The position numbers and the translations under genes were made by a program. A DNA stretch of 64,000 bases, taken from contig CAYIGH010000003.1 of NCBI GenBank assembly GCA_964362915.1, positions 1 to 64,000 on the forward strand. The letters run 5' to 3'. The notes under the pieces are model-generated. The model did not search any database. It was not told the DNA's origin and saw only the letters and a list, made by a program, of their open reading frames with translations. This document shows positions 1 through 9,035 of this stretch, one piece after another. Within the stretch, counting starts at the first letter, position 1. Each line of letters begins with the position of its first letter. Source of the DNA: JAUSIK01 sp964362915 (lineage in GTDB: Archaea; Nanobdellota; Nanobdellia; Pacearchaeales; GW2011-AR1).

Positions 1-2
1 GC

Positions 3-467
3 AAAGATAGGTTAAGTTGGTGTCTTGAAAGTGCAAAGAGAATGAGAAAGATTAAACCAAATGATAAACTTTCTAAGGAACACATTGAGAAAGCAAAACA
101 TAATTTAAAGGCAGCAGATTATAATGTTCAAGGACATTTTGATGATTGGGCAGTATCTCAATCTTACTATGCCATGTATCATGCACTTCTTGCAATTCTG
201 TTTAAAAAAGGCTTTGAGTCAAAGAATCATGAATGCACCATAAGCACAGTAGAGTTTTTGATTGAAGCTAAAGAAATTAATCTTAGTATGGAAGATATGT
301 CTTTTATTAGAACAACTGAACAGATGACAACTAAAGACGCAAAATCATTAAGAGAGGAATTTCAGTATGGCACAAAAACAGATGTTAACAAAGTTCTTCT
401 TACAGAACTTTTACAAAAGTCTAAAGATATTGTTGAGAAAATAGAAGTTATGTTAAGCGAGATGTAA
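3..467 (+). CDS. HEPN-domain protein, 5' end outside window
   Basis: All-alpha HEPN protein, a family that often acts as the RNase toxin partner of a small nucleotidyltransferase. The helix with SYYAMYHALLAILF is the family core. The frame is open from base 3, and the residues before the first ATG (base 42) read WCLESAKRMRKIKP, which resembles the usual N-terminus of this family, so the true start is probably just upstream of the window rather than at 42. No nucleotidyltransferase partner is visible because upstream DNA is missing. Catalytic residues cannot be assigned with certainty: the usual R-x4-6-H motif is not clear in the GFESKNH stretch. Confidence 0.75.
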   Translation, partial: KDRLSWCLESAKRMRKIKPNDKLSKEHIEKAKHNLKAADYNVQGHFDDWAVSQSYYAMYHALLAILFKKGFESKNHECTISTVEFLIEAKEINLSMEDMSFIRTTEQMTTKDAKSLREEFQYGTKTDVNKVLLTELLQKSKDIVEKIEVMLSEM

Positions 468-640
468 TAATCAATAATTCTAATATTGTGATGAAAATGG
501 TGGAGAGTTAATCATTAGGTTAACTAATCATTAAAAAAGTTTCCACAAATAAGAAGGGAAATGATAGAATATATGACTAAAGAACCATCAATCTTAATGA
601 TTTTTTCCTCATTTAATGCAAGAGAACCCTTCAATAGATA

Positions 641-650
641 AATTTATAAA
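641..650 (+). promoter_or_regulatory. TATA box of the zinc-ribbon gene
   Basis: AATTTATAAA lies about 40 bases before the ATG at 689. Transcription would start near 670, leaving a short leader that contains AAGGAGG at 676-682, one of the few strong Shine-Dalgarno sequences in this window. Most other genes here look leaderless. Confidence 0.55.
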
Positions 651-688
651 ACCCTATTTAATATCTTAGTTGTGTAAGGAGGAAAAAA

Positions 689-892
689 ATGGACAGATTT
701 AACAATAGGCCGAGAAGAAACGGGTTTAGAAGTAATTTCCGAAATAATTTTGGACCAAGAGAGCCAAGAGAAATGCATAAAGCAACATGTGCAGAATGCG
801 GAAAAGAATGCGAGGTCCCTTTCAAGCCAACAGAAGGAAGAGAAGTATTCTGCAAAGAATGCTATGCGAAGAGAAGACAGAGTTCTAATTAA
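689..892 (+). CDS. CxxC-x17-CxxC zinc-ribbon protein
   Basis: A 67-residue protein. An Arg/Asn-rich basic N-terminus (residues 1-27) is followed by a zinc ribbon CAEC...CKEC with exactly 17 residues between the two CxxC pairs, including the VPFKPT segment. This matches the CxxC-x17-CxxC small-protein family found in candidate-phyla bacteria and DPANN archaea. Role unknown; nucleic acid binding is plausible from the basic tail plus zinc ribbon. The start is fixed by a strong AAGGAGG seven bases upstream. Confidence 0.85.
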   Translation: MDRFNNRPRRNGFRSNFRNNFGPREPREMHKATCAECGKECEVPFKPTEGREVFCKECYAKRRQSSN

Positions 893-911
893 TCTAATTA
901 AACTAAAGACC

Positions 912-1403
912 TCAGATAATGTTTTCGTATCTGGGGCTAAAAACCTGTATAATTTCAGAACCAGTATAGCACAGAAAAGAAATTAAACTCTGGGATGTAA
1001 TTTCTCCTTCCAAATTATGAAAAATCCATGGCGTAATTCTACCATTATAAATAAATTCTCCTGTATAGGTGGCCATATGATTAAAATCAAATTTATATCT
1101 TTCACTTAATCTTTCTTCATAGCTATTGTGTGGGATCTTGATACCAAAAATATATCCCTCCTTTAAAAAGGAATAATCAAATTCCCCGTCTTTTCTCTTG
1201 TCCCATAAAACTCTGTTTGATTCGGCAAAATTCCAAACATTTGCAGGCACCCACAATCTCTGTTCTTTGTCCTCTGCCATTCCAAGAATAAGATAGTTAG
1301 AAGCCAGTCTGGCATAGAGCGCGCACCATCCTGCTTTATCAGCAAATCCGCCGAATCTTGGAGCCTTTGGTACATAACTCCCGCAACTAAATTCAAATTC
1401 CAT
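912..1403 (-). CDS. Possible NlpC/P60- or CHAP-like papain-fold protein
   Basis: A 163-residue soluble protein with no signal peptide. Two segments resemble papain-fold peptidases: GWCALYARLA (Cys27 at the start of a helix) and FNHMATYTGEF (His109 in a strand, like the H-x-x-x-Y-x-G of NlpC/P60 or CHAP domains). A third catalytic residue was not identified. If correct it would hydrolyse amide or peptide bonds; it could also be an inactive relative. It ends 20 bases after the convergent zinc-ribbon gene and lies just downstream of the DUF2238 gene on the same strand. Confidence 0.55.
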   Translation of the reverse strand: MEFEFSCGSYVPKAPRFGGFADKAGWCALYARLASNYLILGMAEDKEQRLWVPANVWNFAESNRVLWDKRKDGEFDYSFLKEGYIFGIKIPHNSYEERLSERYKFDFNHMATYTGEFIYNGRITPWIFHNLEGEITSQSLISFLCYTGSEIIQVFSPRYENII

Positions 1404-1427
1404 TTAGAAAATAAAAAATTAGTTAAT

Positions 1428-2036
1428 TTAAACCTGCCTAAAAACTCTTTTTATTCCGGCAATAACCCAGCTTATCCCTGCTCCAACAATTCCAAGAAAA
1501 ACATCTTTTTGAGAATCCCAGGAATCACCCTGCTCTCCTAAATAATTCGTGACTGTTAAAGGGTCTGCCTTAACCCATACATACCAGTATTCAATATTCT
1601 CAAATCCTCCTTTTAGGGCAATAATAACAAAAAAACTAAGCATAAATGCTCTCCATCCTTTTGGTACATAAAATACATTATTCAAAAACTCATAAACAGG
1701 CAGGAAAAATAAAACACCAAACAAAAAATGAATAATTCTATCATAATGATTTCTACTCAATCCATATAAACCTTTTAAATAATCAAATAAAGGCATTTCA
1801 GCATAGCTATAATGTCCCCCAATAGCATGCAGCACCATAAAAACAAATATCAATGTATAACTTGTATTTGAAAATTTAAACCATCTATAACTTATAACAA
1901 ATAATATAATAAATAAAACAGGCATGATATTTTCATCCACCCACACACTTCTATATTTCGGCTCAATAGCTGCCCATATCCAAATAACCAAGTAAATAAA
2001 AAGCAATATTTTAGGATAATTTTTTTTAAATTCCAT
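1428..2036 (-). CDS. DUF2238 / YjdF-family membrane protein
   Basis: A 202-residue integral membrane protein with about six hydrophobic segments. It carries the family's conserved polar stretches: HAIGGHYSY near residue 90, RNHYDRIIHFLFG in the next loop, and GDSWDSQKD before the last helix. The histidine and acidic residues at membrane boundaries are typical of DUF2238; the biochemical role is not established. It stands 24 bases upstream of the papain-fold-like gene and may be cotranscribed with it. Confidence 0.8.
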   Translation of the reverse strand: MEFKKNYPKILLFIYLVIWIWAAIEPKYRSVWVDENIMPVLFIILFVISYRWFKFSNTSYTLIFVFMVLHAIGGHYSYAEMPLFDYLKGLYGLSRNHYDRIIHFLFGVLFFLPVYEFLNNVFYVPKGWRAFMLSFFVIIALKGGFENIEYWYVWVKADPLTVTNYLGEQGDSWDSQKDVFLGIVGAGISWVIAGIKRVFRQV

Positions 2037-2070
2037 AAAATCAAAAATGAATCCTGAAATTTAAATCTTC

Positions 2071-2361
2071 CTAATCTCCAAAAGGAATAGAATTAACAAT
2101 GACTTCTCTTTCATGTTCAATAGCCCTAATTATTCTTTGTTCTTTCAAAAATCTCGGGCATTGATTATGCTCCTCTTGATTGCAAAATTCAAAATCCATA
2201 GGCAATCCATGAAGAACATCCCATTGATATTCCAAAGTACAATAATGATCGTAATAAGAGGATTTTAATATATCTTGACATAAAAATTTATAATAAGGGC
2301 AACTTCTATCATATTTGGCCTCTTCACTTCTAACTAAATAATCGCCTTTATCAATTGTCAT
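2071..2361 (-). CDS. Cys-rich hypothetical protein translationally coupled to radA
   Basis: A 96-residue soluble protein with five cysteines spread through it (including CPYYKFLC, HYC and FC...C), possibly a metal-binding site. I do not recognise the family. Its ATG overlaps the radA stop codon as ATGA at 2358-2361, so it is probably translated by termination-reinitiation from the radA message, which suggests a role linked to recombination or simply shared expression. Confidence 0.6.
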   Translation of the reverse strand: MTIDKGDYLVRSEEAKYDRSCPYYKFLCQDILKSSYYDHYCTLEYQWDVLHGLPMDFEFCNQEEHNQCPRFLKEQRIIRAIEHEREVIVNSIPFGD

Positions 2362-5300
2362 TCTTCAGCTGCCTCGTCCCTCACTCCAGCCAGAGTAACA
2401 AAAAACTGCGCCTCATTATCAGGCAGATTTGGAGAATCAATCAACTTTGCAACTCTGCTCCCTTGCTTTCCACGACGCAAATACAGTCTGTATGTTGAAT
2501 TATGAACGATAAATCCATTAGCAATATAATTTTCGCTTTTAGGAACAGAAAAGTCGTATAATGCTTTTCCGTCATTCTCATTTATAGAAACGTCCCTAAT
2601 TTTTTCAAAAACAACATCTCCCTCTAATAACTTGCCTATAAAATTTATTTTATTTTTAATCTGCCTATCTTTAATTTCAGTATTCATTAAGACCCTAAAG
2701 GCTTTCTCTAATTCTTTTCTGCTAATCCATTTATAACTCGAAGCTCTGGGTTTAACTATCGCAGAATATTTCAATCCACATTCCTCTAATAATTCCTTTA
2801 ATTCTGCTCTTTTTATAGGCATAATCTCATAACTATAACTCTCTGCATGTTGCCTGATCTTCTCAACTAAGGTTTTCTGTTTATCAGAAGCGCTAAAACC
2901 GATCTGCAAATACTTTTGAACATCCCTATCTATAATTCTTAAAATATTCACACTCTGGCTGCCTATTCCAAATTTTATTGTAGATCTTATACCTACTCTT
3001 AATAAAAATAATTGTAGGTACCTAAGTATCCTTTCATCTTTCTGAACAACACTAACATGGGCTCTTTCTTTGTTTATATGCCCTTCTGCATCAAAAAAAC
3101 CTTTAATAAATCCTTTAATAACATCTATCCTAGACTTCCCTACCTCGCGTAAAATATCTGTGAACATCAATTCAAATAGATCTCGAATTTCTTTAGAGTT
3201 TATGTATAAGGTATAACAATTTTTATTTTTCATTTTGATTATCTTGCCATCTATATTAAAGCTTTCCTTAAACAACCCTCTATAAACTTCCAATACTTCG
3301 CTTCTAGCATCTCTAAATCTTAATCCTCCTTCTTCAAAATTTCCATCTCCCCAGAAATATCCAAATATCTGTCCCAATTTCCAATCTAAAAATTCAGGAA
3401 TTCTTAGCTCCCTATGTTTATTGCTAACGGCAGGCATTAACTGTAAAACCTGTTCGCCACTAAAATAATTTTGAAGATTATTTAATACATCCCATGAAGT
3501 AGAATACTCCTGATTTACAACCCTTCTAAACTGCCTAGGAGTTATTCCTATTTTTTTACATATTTCCTTTCTAGAGATATTTTTCTCAATTAATTTTTCC
3601 TTTACAAAACCTGCACTTCCTTTAGAAATTTTTCCTATTTTCTTGATCTTAAATTGAGGAATCCTTCTTTCTTCCCCACCTATTTCAATTTTCCCGACCT
3701 GGGCAACAAAATCTCCTATTTTTAGATCCCTGGCTTCTTTCTCTAAAATATCAAAATTATCTACACTAAAAAATCTATGTAATGAAGAACATCTTATCTG
3801 GCAGTTTGTCTTTATATTATATATCCTATCAACATTAGGGTTAATGAAAACTTGCTCTGATTCAGCATTTTCGAATTTAGCTTTATCAAAATTACCGGAT
3901 AAAACCTTATCCTGCTTCATCTCACTAATTTCAATAATACCTCCATCAGCTAATTGTATCAAAGAATCTCCAGTTAAGCACATATGTCCGAGTATATTGC
4001 CTCCAACAGGAGTAGTAGGGTCTCCAAACATCATGCCAGGATTAGCCATAACTTGATTAGTAACAAAAACAGCAAGATTATGCTGCTCAGCCATTTTCAT
4101 TAAATTATGCAAATATCTATTAAGCTTCTGCTGTCTGTCCGCCAATTGCCCTCTCCCTGCAAATTCTGCTCTAAAATGTGCTGTCAAAGAGTCAATAACT
4201 ATTATTTTAATAGGCTCTCCTTCTTTAATCATTTCTCCAATTTTATCAATTAATAATATTTGATGATCTGAATTGAAGGCACGGGCAACTAAGATATTCT
4301 TTAGTACTTTTTCAGGATTAGCTCCTATTCCTTCAGCAATCTGTTTAATTCTTTCAGGCCTAAAAGTTCCTTCAGTATCAATTATTACGGCCTTTCCATT
4401 AATGCCTCCTTGTTCTTTAGGCAATTGAACATTTACAACAAGCGTAAACCCTAATTGGGAATTATGCATCATTGTAGGCATATTTCCTCCAATAAATGAA
4501 TGTCCCTCAGGAACAACAAAATCATAAACAAAATCGTTATAATCTATAATTTCAGTAGAATCTACACTATCCCAATTAAAATGCTCAACATCTTCTATCA
4601 ATCTCAAAACAAAATTAATCTTGTCTATCCTAATTATTAGTTCTTCTATAATTAAATTTTTCAAAACATCTTTTTTTTCATCGGGAATATCTCTAAAGAC
4701 ATAATTCTGAATACTCTTCTTTCTGATACCTATTTTTTCAGCTAAAGAATTGAATGCGAAGGGGAGTTTATAATAAATATCTTTTAATAATGCTAAAGAT
4801 AAATTATTATTTTCCAATCTGCCAATACAATCGTTAAAAATAATTTTCTGTTGAGAAAATAGTTCCTTTATTCTCTTCAAAGTACTCAAATTGATAACCT
4901 CTTTATGAGAAAAATCCATTATCTGCTTATGAACTATTTTATTATTATGCTTCCCAACCAGCTTCCTTAATCTTCCTCTATTTCCTCCAATGCTTTCCTT
5001 ATACAAATGCCTTATTAAAGAAATAATCTTAAATGGATAACCATGAGAACTATTCCTTATAGGGCAATTAAAATTCTTTAACTTGAATTTAATATTTCTA
5101 AGATAAATTCTATCTTCCCCGTTGACTCTAATAACTTTATATTTCTCATTTTTTATTCCCGCAACCCTATCCTTAATAGTTGAAGAAATACCTAATCTCA
5201 ACAATAAATAAGATAATTGCGTAGCAAGTCTTGGGCTCTTTGTTGTTGCAGAAACATCATAATCAGAAACTTCACCATCTCCATCAAGATATCCTCCTAA

Positions 5301-6353
5301 AAATGAGGAAATAATCTTCTCGCTGGAAAGAAAAATTCCTTCAGGAATAAATTTATTGCTTGCGTTGCATCTATCCAGTCCGTCCATTATAATTCTCGTA
5401 TTATTCCTCAACAATATAAGATAACATGGTAAATTCCCGTCTCTCGTTCTTTTCCTTACAGTCGGAACATAACCAAATCTCTTATTTATATATGTACAAA
5501 TCCAATTTTTGATGCTTTCTTCGCTTATTGTAATAGAAAAAGGATTATGTGTTCCTTCAGCAGTAAAAATGCCTAAAAAGTAAGCATCATCTTCATCATA
5601 CAAACTTTCAGCTACCAAATCAATCTTCTTAGGGTATGCAATAAAATCTCCATTCTGCAACAGACTAACTTTCTTCCAAACAACTCCATTATCAAAACTT
5701 AATAATTGATGCTTTCCAGTTACTTTGAGAATTCTTCCTCTCTTTGTTTTAATAACAAAAAGTTTCTTTATTTTCTCTTTGTATAAATGACTCGCGTTTG
5801 TAACTTTCAGCTTTCCATCTATCCAAGCTAAAACCTTTACAGTTGTTAAAGGAACTATAAATCCTTCTTCAAATTTTTGTTCATTGCTGTTATTTTTATA
5901 TTTCTCGTAAGTTTTTTCAATAGTCTGAACATGCATCCTGGAATCATTAAAAAAACAAACTTCAGTATCCTTGCCTACACATTTGCCAGATCCAAAAGCC
6001 CCATAAACCTCTGTCATCGCCTTAGTCTCAACGCCCTTTCCTCCTAGCAATTGATTTAAATTCTGCGATCCTGTAGAAATATATCCAACATCTTCCCTTT
6101 TCTTAGCAAATTCAATGCCGTCCATAAAACCTAATTTCATCATTCCCCTGGCAGCTTGAATAGCTTTTCTAGCAACAGCCTCTCCAACACCTGCCATTTC
6201 ACTTAATGCACTAGGACTCATTACAGCCAATCCCATTAAGTCATAAACACCTGCTGCCTCCAATTTAGCAGCAATGCCTGGCCCAATTCCAGGAACATCA
6301 GTTAATTTTACTTCGTCTTTAGAATCCGCTTCTTTTTCCTCTCCCTTTGCCAT
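2358..6353 (-). CDS. radA: DNA repair and recombination protein RadA with two inteins
   Basis: Archaeal Rad51/RecA-family recombinase of 1331 residues before splicing. The mature protein would be about 330 residues, normal for RadA. It has a helix-hairpin-helix N-terminal domain (VPGIGPGIAAKLEAAG, residues 20-35), the Walker A loop GAFGSGK/SQLGF split by intein 1 after Lys124, a Walker B strand IIVIDSLTAHFR, the ERI region, and loop L2 with TNQVMANPG. Intein 2 sits in PVGGNILGHM/STYR after Met791. Both inteins begin with Cys, end with HN, and are followed by Ser. RadA forms filaments on ssDNA and drives strand exchange. The RPA gene lies 87 bases upstream on the same strand. Confidence 0.97.
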   Translation of the reverse strand: MAKGEEKEADSKDEVKLTDVPGIGPGIAAKLEAAGVYDLMGLAVMSPSALSEMAGVGEAVARKAIQAARGMMKLGFMDGIEFAKKREDVGYISTGSQNLNQLLGGKGVETKAMTEVYGAFGSGKCVGKDTEVCFFNDSRMHVQTIEKTYEKYKNNSNEQKFEEGFIVPLTTVKVLAWIDGKLKVTNASHLYKEKIKKLFVIKTKRGRILKVTGKHQLLSFDNGVVWKKVSLLQNGDFIAYPKKIDLVAESLYDEDDAYFLGIFTAEGTHNPFSITISEESIKNWICTYINKRFGYVPTVRKRTRDGNLPCYLILLRNNTRIIMDGLDRCNASNKFIPEGIFLSSEKIISSFLGGYLDGDGEVSDYDVSATTKSPRLATQLSYLLLRLGISSTIKDRVAGIKNEKYKVIRVNGEDRIYLRNIKFKLKNFNCPIRNSSHGYPFKIISLIRHLYKESIGGNRGRLRKLVGKHNNKIVHKQIMDFSHKEVINLSTLKRIKELFSQQKIIFNDCIGRLENNNLSLALLKDIYYKLPFAFNSLAEKIGIRKKSIQNYVFRDIPDEKKDVLKNLIIEELIIRIDKINFVLRLIEDVEHFNWDSVDSTEIIDYNDFVYDFVVPEGHSFIGGNMPTMMHNSQLGFTLVVNVQLPKEQGGINGKAVIIDTEGTFRPERIKQIAEGIGANPEKVLKNILVARAFNSDHQILLIDKIGEMIKEGEPIKIIVIDSLTAHFRAEFAGRGQLADRQQKLNRYLHNLMKMAEQHNLAVFVTNQVMANPGMMFGDPTTPVGGNILGHMCLTGDSLIQLADGGIIEISEMKQDKVLSGNFDKAKFENAESEQVFINPNVDRIYNIKTNCQIRCSSLHRFFSVDNFDILEKEARDLKIGDFVAQVGKIEIGGEERRIPQFKIKKIGKISKGSAGFVKEKLIEKNISRKEICKKIGITPRQFRRVVNQEYSTSWDVLNNLQNYFSGEQVLQLMPAVSNKHRELRIPEFLDWKLGQIFGYFWGDGNFEEGGLRFRDARSEVLEVYRGLFKESFNIDGKIIKMKNKNCYTLYINSKEIRDLFELMFTDILREVGKSRIDVIKGFIKGFFDAEGHINKERAHVSVVQKDERILRYLQLFLLRVGIRSTIKFGIGSQSVNILRIIDRDVQKYLQIGFSASDKQKTLVEKIRQHAESYSYEIMPIKRAELKELLEECGLKYSAIVKPRASSYKWISRKELEKAFRVLMNTEIKDRQIKNKINFIGKLLEGDVVFEKIRDVSINENDGKALYDFSVPKSENYIANGFIVHNSTYRLYLRRGKQGSRVAKLIDSPNLPDNEAQFFVTLAGVRDEAAEE
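2499..3980 (-). other. Intein 2 of RadA (GGNILGHM/STYR site), with LAGLIDADG endonuclease
   Basis: 494 residues (RadA precursor 792-1285). It starts CLTGDSLIQ, has the CSSLHRFF segment in the B-block position, and ends with IVHN before Ser. The endonuclease motifs are IFGYFWGDG and FIKGFFDAEG. Similarity to intein 1 is limited to the splicing motifs and general architecture, suggesting independent acquisition rather than a recent duplication. Confidence 0.92.
4461..5981 (-). other. Intein 1 of RadA (Walker A site), with LAGLIDADG endonuclease
   Basis: 507 residues (RadA precursor 125-631) inserted inside the ATP-binding P-loop, between GSGK and SQLG. First residue Cys, the KVTGKHQLL block resembles the B-block TxxH region, and it ends with MMHN followed by Ser. 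Two dodecapeptide motifs, FLGIFTAEG and FLGGYLDGDG, indicate a LAGLIDADG homing endonuclease. The acidic residues of both motifs are present, so the nuclease could be active. Confidence 0.92.
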
Positions 6354-6439
6354 TTAAATCATAAAAAGATTCAGTTTATAAATATATAACAAACTCAACA
6401 ATATTAATTGTGAAAATATTACTACTTGAAAAAATAAAA

Positions 6440-7375
6440 TTAAACCACTTTCTCGAGTTCTTTTATCAGTGCCTGTGGATCAACATCTGTAATATTTTCT
6501 ATATTCAGTTCAATATTATTATATAATAAATTGCTTCTAACGTTTCCTGAGAATAATTTTTCTTCTCCTAAGATATCCCCTTTTCTCGCAGAAAATTGTT
6601 CTAAGGAAAAGATTTCATCATACAATCCAAGTTTAGTTATTTGCTCTCCAAATAAAGCGCCCCTCATGGTTTCAGTGCCGTCATCCAATACTATACTTAA
6701 AACAGCCCGCTTCTTGCTTTCAACATCGCCATGTACAGCACATTTCTTTTCCAAAACTTTTTTACCGCATTCTGGGCAGACTTCAAAATATCTCGGATCA
6801 AAAATATGTACAATTACTGCTCTTGTAGCAAAACTCTCTCCAGACCTTACGTCTTTCAATTTTTTATAATTAAATACTCTTTCTTCTACAACATCTTTCA
6901 ACTCTTCCTTGCTCTTTTTTATATCAGAAAAAGAGGATAAATGAATCTCCCCATTCCTAATGCTGGCATTGGATATCTCAATAATACTGCCCTTCTCTAT
7001 TTTCCCTTCTTCTACTAAAGAAATGTGGTGATTATCCCATAAAACTGCCCTTGTATTAGAGCTCTCGTCAGCCAATCTAAAACTGCAAACTTTTCCTGAT
7101 CTGCCATTTTTATTATATTCTATTATTGGAAAAATATCAATGACTTTTCCAATAACATTAACTTTTCTCATCCCGTGCACAAGCTCCTTAATCTTCAATC
7201 TTTCTTGATCAAAATTAAGTCCCAACTCAGCCGCAACAATTTGTGCTGCCCCCTCCCTGGAAACAAGCCCAGAAAGCTTTGCTCTTTTTGCCTCAATTTT
7301 TCGCTCAATGTCTTCTACGCTTAATTTTCCCGCTTCAGAAATTCTAGAAATTAATTGAACATAATTATCACCCAT
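6440..7375 (-). CDS. Replication protein A, single-stranded DNA-binding subunit (RPA41-like)
   Basis: 311 residues. The N-terminal helical segment (SREGAAQIVAAELGLN) is typical of archaeal RPA, followed by an OB fold (VNVIGKVIDIFP...SFRLADESS), a second OB-like region with a zinc finger CPECGKKV...CAVHG, and an acidic C-terminus. It protects ssDNA in replication and hands it over to RadA. It lies upstream of radA in the same orientation, a sensible functional pairing. The ATG at 7375 is the first of the frame. Confidence 0.9.
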   Translation of the reverse strand: MGDNYVQLISRISEAGKLSVEDIERKIEAKRAKLSGLVSREGAAQIVAAELGLNFDQERLKIKELVHGMRKVNVIGKVIDIFPIIEYNKNGRSGKVCSFRLADESSNTRAVLWDNHHISLVEEGKIEKGSIIEISNASIRNGEIHLSSFSDIKKSKEELKDVVEERVFNYKKLKDVRSGESFATRAVIVHIFDPRYFEVCPECGKKVLEKKCAVHGDVESKKRAVLSIVLDDGTETMRGALFGEQITKLGLYDEIFSLEQFSARKGDILGEEKLFSGNVRSNLLYNNIELNIENITDVDPQALIKELEKVV

Positions 7376-7473
7376 TTCTTCCCATAGAAATTGCTATTTA
7401 AAAACATTATTATAAAATATATCCAATGGGAGTAAAGGCGAAAAAATATATAATGCTATAACGTCATAATCCC

Positions 7474-7641
7474 ATGACACTTGATTATAAAATAAGAGGG
7501 TTTGAAATTGAAGATTCTGAACAAGTTATTAAATTGCTTGATAAGTCTGGATTATATCATAAACCTTGGGACAATGAAAGAAATTATATGGAAAAGAAAA
7601 AAATATCAAAGTTTTTGGAAAAAGCAAGATTGGTACTTTGA
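7474..7641 (+). pseudogene. Truncated GNAT acetyltransferase N-terminus
   Basis: A 55-codon reading frame beginning MTLDYKIRGFEIEDSEQV and continuing through KLLDKSGLYHKPWDN. This looks like the first beta strand and helix of a GNAT acetyltransferase, where an IR...ED start is typical, but it stops after 55 codons, well before the acetyl-CoA binding loop. The next 50 bases do not continue the fold in any frame that I could see. A TATA-like AAATATATAA at 7444-7453 sits at leaderless distance, so it may still be transcribed. A genuine short protein is the alternative. Confidence 0.4.
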
Positions 7642-7737
7642 TACAAAATGCTGGACAATAGGACTAATAGTTCAGTAAACAATCTATTAATATAAAAGAG
7701 CAAATATCTTTTTAAACCTGTATTTCCACCTCAAATT

Positions 7738-8013
7738 ATGGCAGGCATAGTTGCAGTTATTATAAAAATTCTTCCAGACTCTCCGGAAGCAAATCTAAAC
7801 AAAATAGAATCCGAAGCCAAAAAAACTCTAGAAAAAGAGGGCTCTAAAAATATTTCCTTTGAAGAAATTCCAATAGCATTCGGAATAAAATCAATAAAAA
7901 TAAAATTTGCTTGGCCTGAAGAAAAAAGCACAGACATAATAGAAAATTCTTTGGCAAAGATTAAACACGTCTCCTCAGTCAAAATAGAGGATTATAGAAG
8001 GGCATTTGGCTAG
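7738..8013 (+). CDS. Translation elongation factor 1-beta (aEF-1B)
   Basis: 91 residues, full length for the archaeal EF-1 beta, the guanine-nucleotide exchange factor for EF-1 alpha. Visible family features are the ferredoxin-like fold pattern IVAVIIKILPDSPEANL, the EEIPIAFGIKSIKI core and the C-terminal V.SV.IEDYRR. A TATA-like TTTTTAAACC near 7709-7718 precedes the ATG at leaderless distance. Its stop codon overlaps the stop of the convergent Yip1 gene by four bases. Confidence 0.93.
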   Translation: MAGIVAVIIKILPDSPEANLNKIESEAKKTLEKEGSKNISFEEIPIAFGIKSIKIKFAWPEEKSTDIIENSLAKIKHVSSVKIEDYRRAFG

Positions 8014-8720
8014 AAGCCATATCTAAAAATTGAAAAAATAAAATAAGCAATAAGTAATCCAAATAATAAAACAGCAATAATAATAGGCACCAAAACCGCG
8101 ATAACTGCTTTTCCTTTCACAATATTATGATAAGCTGATAAACCAAAAGTCATCAAAACAATTGAATAAATAATAGACAACCAACCAATATAAGGAATTG
8201 CAGTTATAATAAGAGCAGGAATAACACTATAAGTACAAGCATTATATGTGTCAACATAATCCCCTTCTCCTCCTAAACCCCTAATAACTAAATGAGAAAT
8301 CCCAGCATAAGCAAACGTAAGCCCAACACTAATACCAAAAGCTACAAAGGGATAGAATAAACTAAATCCATAATAAAAAGAAGAAGAAATTCCATAAAAA
8401 ATACCAATACTATATAAAAGCACACCTCCTAAAAAAGTAAATATTGGACCAATAAAAATATACATCAAAAGAGCATGTTTTATAGTTCCTTCCCTAACCA
8501 ACTGAAAAAAAGAAATTGGACTTGAAAACAATAATTTAATCTTATCAAAAAAACCAATTTCATTATTAACTCTTCTAGTACCCCTTACAACTTTCTTTAC
8601 TCCAAATGCCTCATCAATCTCATTTTTCTTATAGCCTTTATCTAACAACTCTTCAACAATCTCACTCTTAGAAATCCCCTTATCCAAAGCCCTCTCAATA
8701 ATCTCTTTTAGCCCCATCAA
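8010..8720 (-). CDS. Yip1-domain membrane protein
   Basis: 236 residues. Residues 1-45 form a soluble helical hairpin-like segment (ERALDKGISKSEIVEELL then GYKKNEIDEAF) similar in style to the N-terminus of the protein starting at 26274. The rest has five hydrophobic segments in the Yip1 pattern, including GLGGEGDYVDTYNACTYSVIP, which fits the conserved loop of the family. Function in archaea is not known. Converges on the EF-1 beta gene with a four-base overlap. Confidence 0.7.
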   Translation of the reverse strand: MMGLKEIIERALDKGISKSEIVEELLDKGYKKNEIDEAFGVKKVVRGTRRVNNEIGFFDKIKLLFSSPISFFQLVREGTIKHALLMYIFIGPIFTFLGGVLLYSIGIFYGISSSFYYGFSLFYPFVAFGISVGLTFAYAGISHLVIRGLGGEGDYVDTYNACTYSVIPALIITAIPYIGWLSIIYSIVLMTFGLSAYHNIVKGKAVIAVLVPIIIAVLLFGLLIAYFIFSIFRYGF

Positions 8721-8840
8721 AACAATAAAATAAAACGCGTTAATAAATCTATTGAAAATAAAAAAGGGAGCTGTAAACTAAACTTCAGATAAATCGGTAA
8801 AAGAGATAATTTAAAAAGTATGAGTAGCTATAAATTAATC

Positions 8841-9026
8841 ATGGGAAAAAAGAGAGGTTTCAGAGATTTTTTAATTGTTATTCTTGCTGTTATTGGAACG
8901 CTATTAATTATTTTTAGTAATAGTTTAACTGGTGATGGCAATGGTAGAACTATCGTGGTTATTTGGGGCGTTATATTAATTATTGTTGCATTAATTATAA
9001 GCTTATCAAGATTTTTGATAAGATAA
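8841..9026 (+). CDS. Small two-TM membrane protein
   Basis: 61 residues with a basic N-terminus (MGKKRGFRDF) and two hydrophobic helices separated by a polar Gly/Asn loop. I chose the ATG at 8841 instead of the in-frame ATG at 8820 because the TATA-like TAATTTAAAA at 8807-8816 would place transcription initiation near 8841 and make 8820 untranscribed. No family recognised. First of a run of five small membrane genes. Confidence 0.5.
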   Translation: MGKKRGFRDFLIVILAVIGTLLIIFSNSLTGDGNGRTIVVIWGVILIIVALIISLSRFLIR

Positions 9027-9035
9027 TAGTCTACG

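Noticed and set aside
750..986. 78-codon frame overlapping the zinc-ribbon gene
   Set aside because: Out of frame with the clear CxxC protein and lacks its own promoter or ribosome site.
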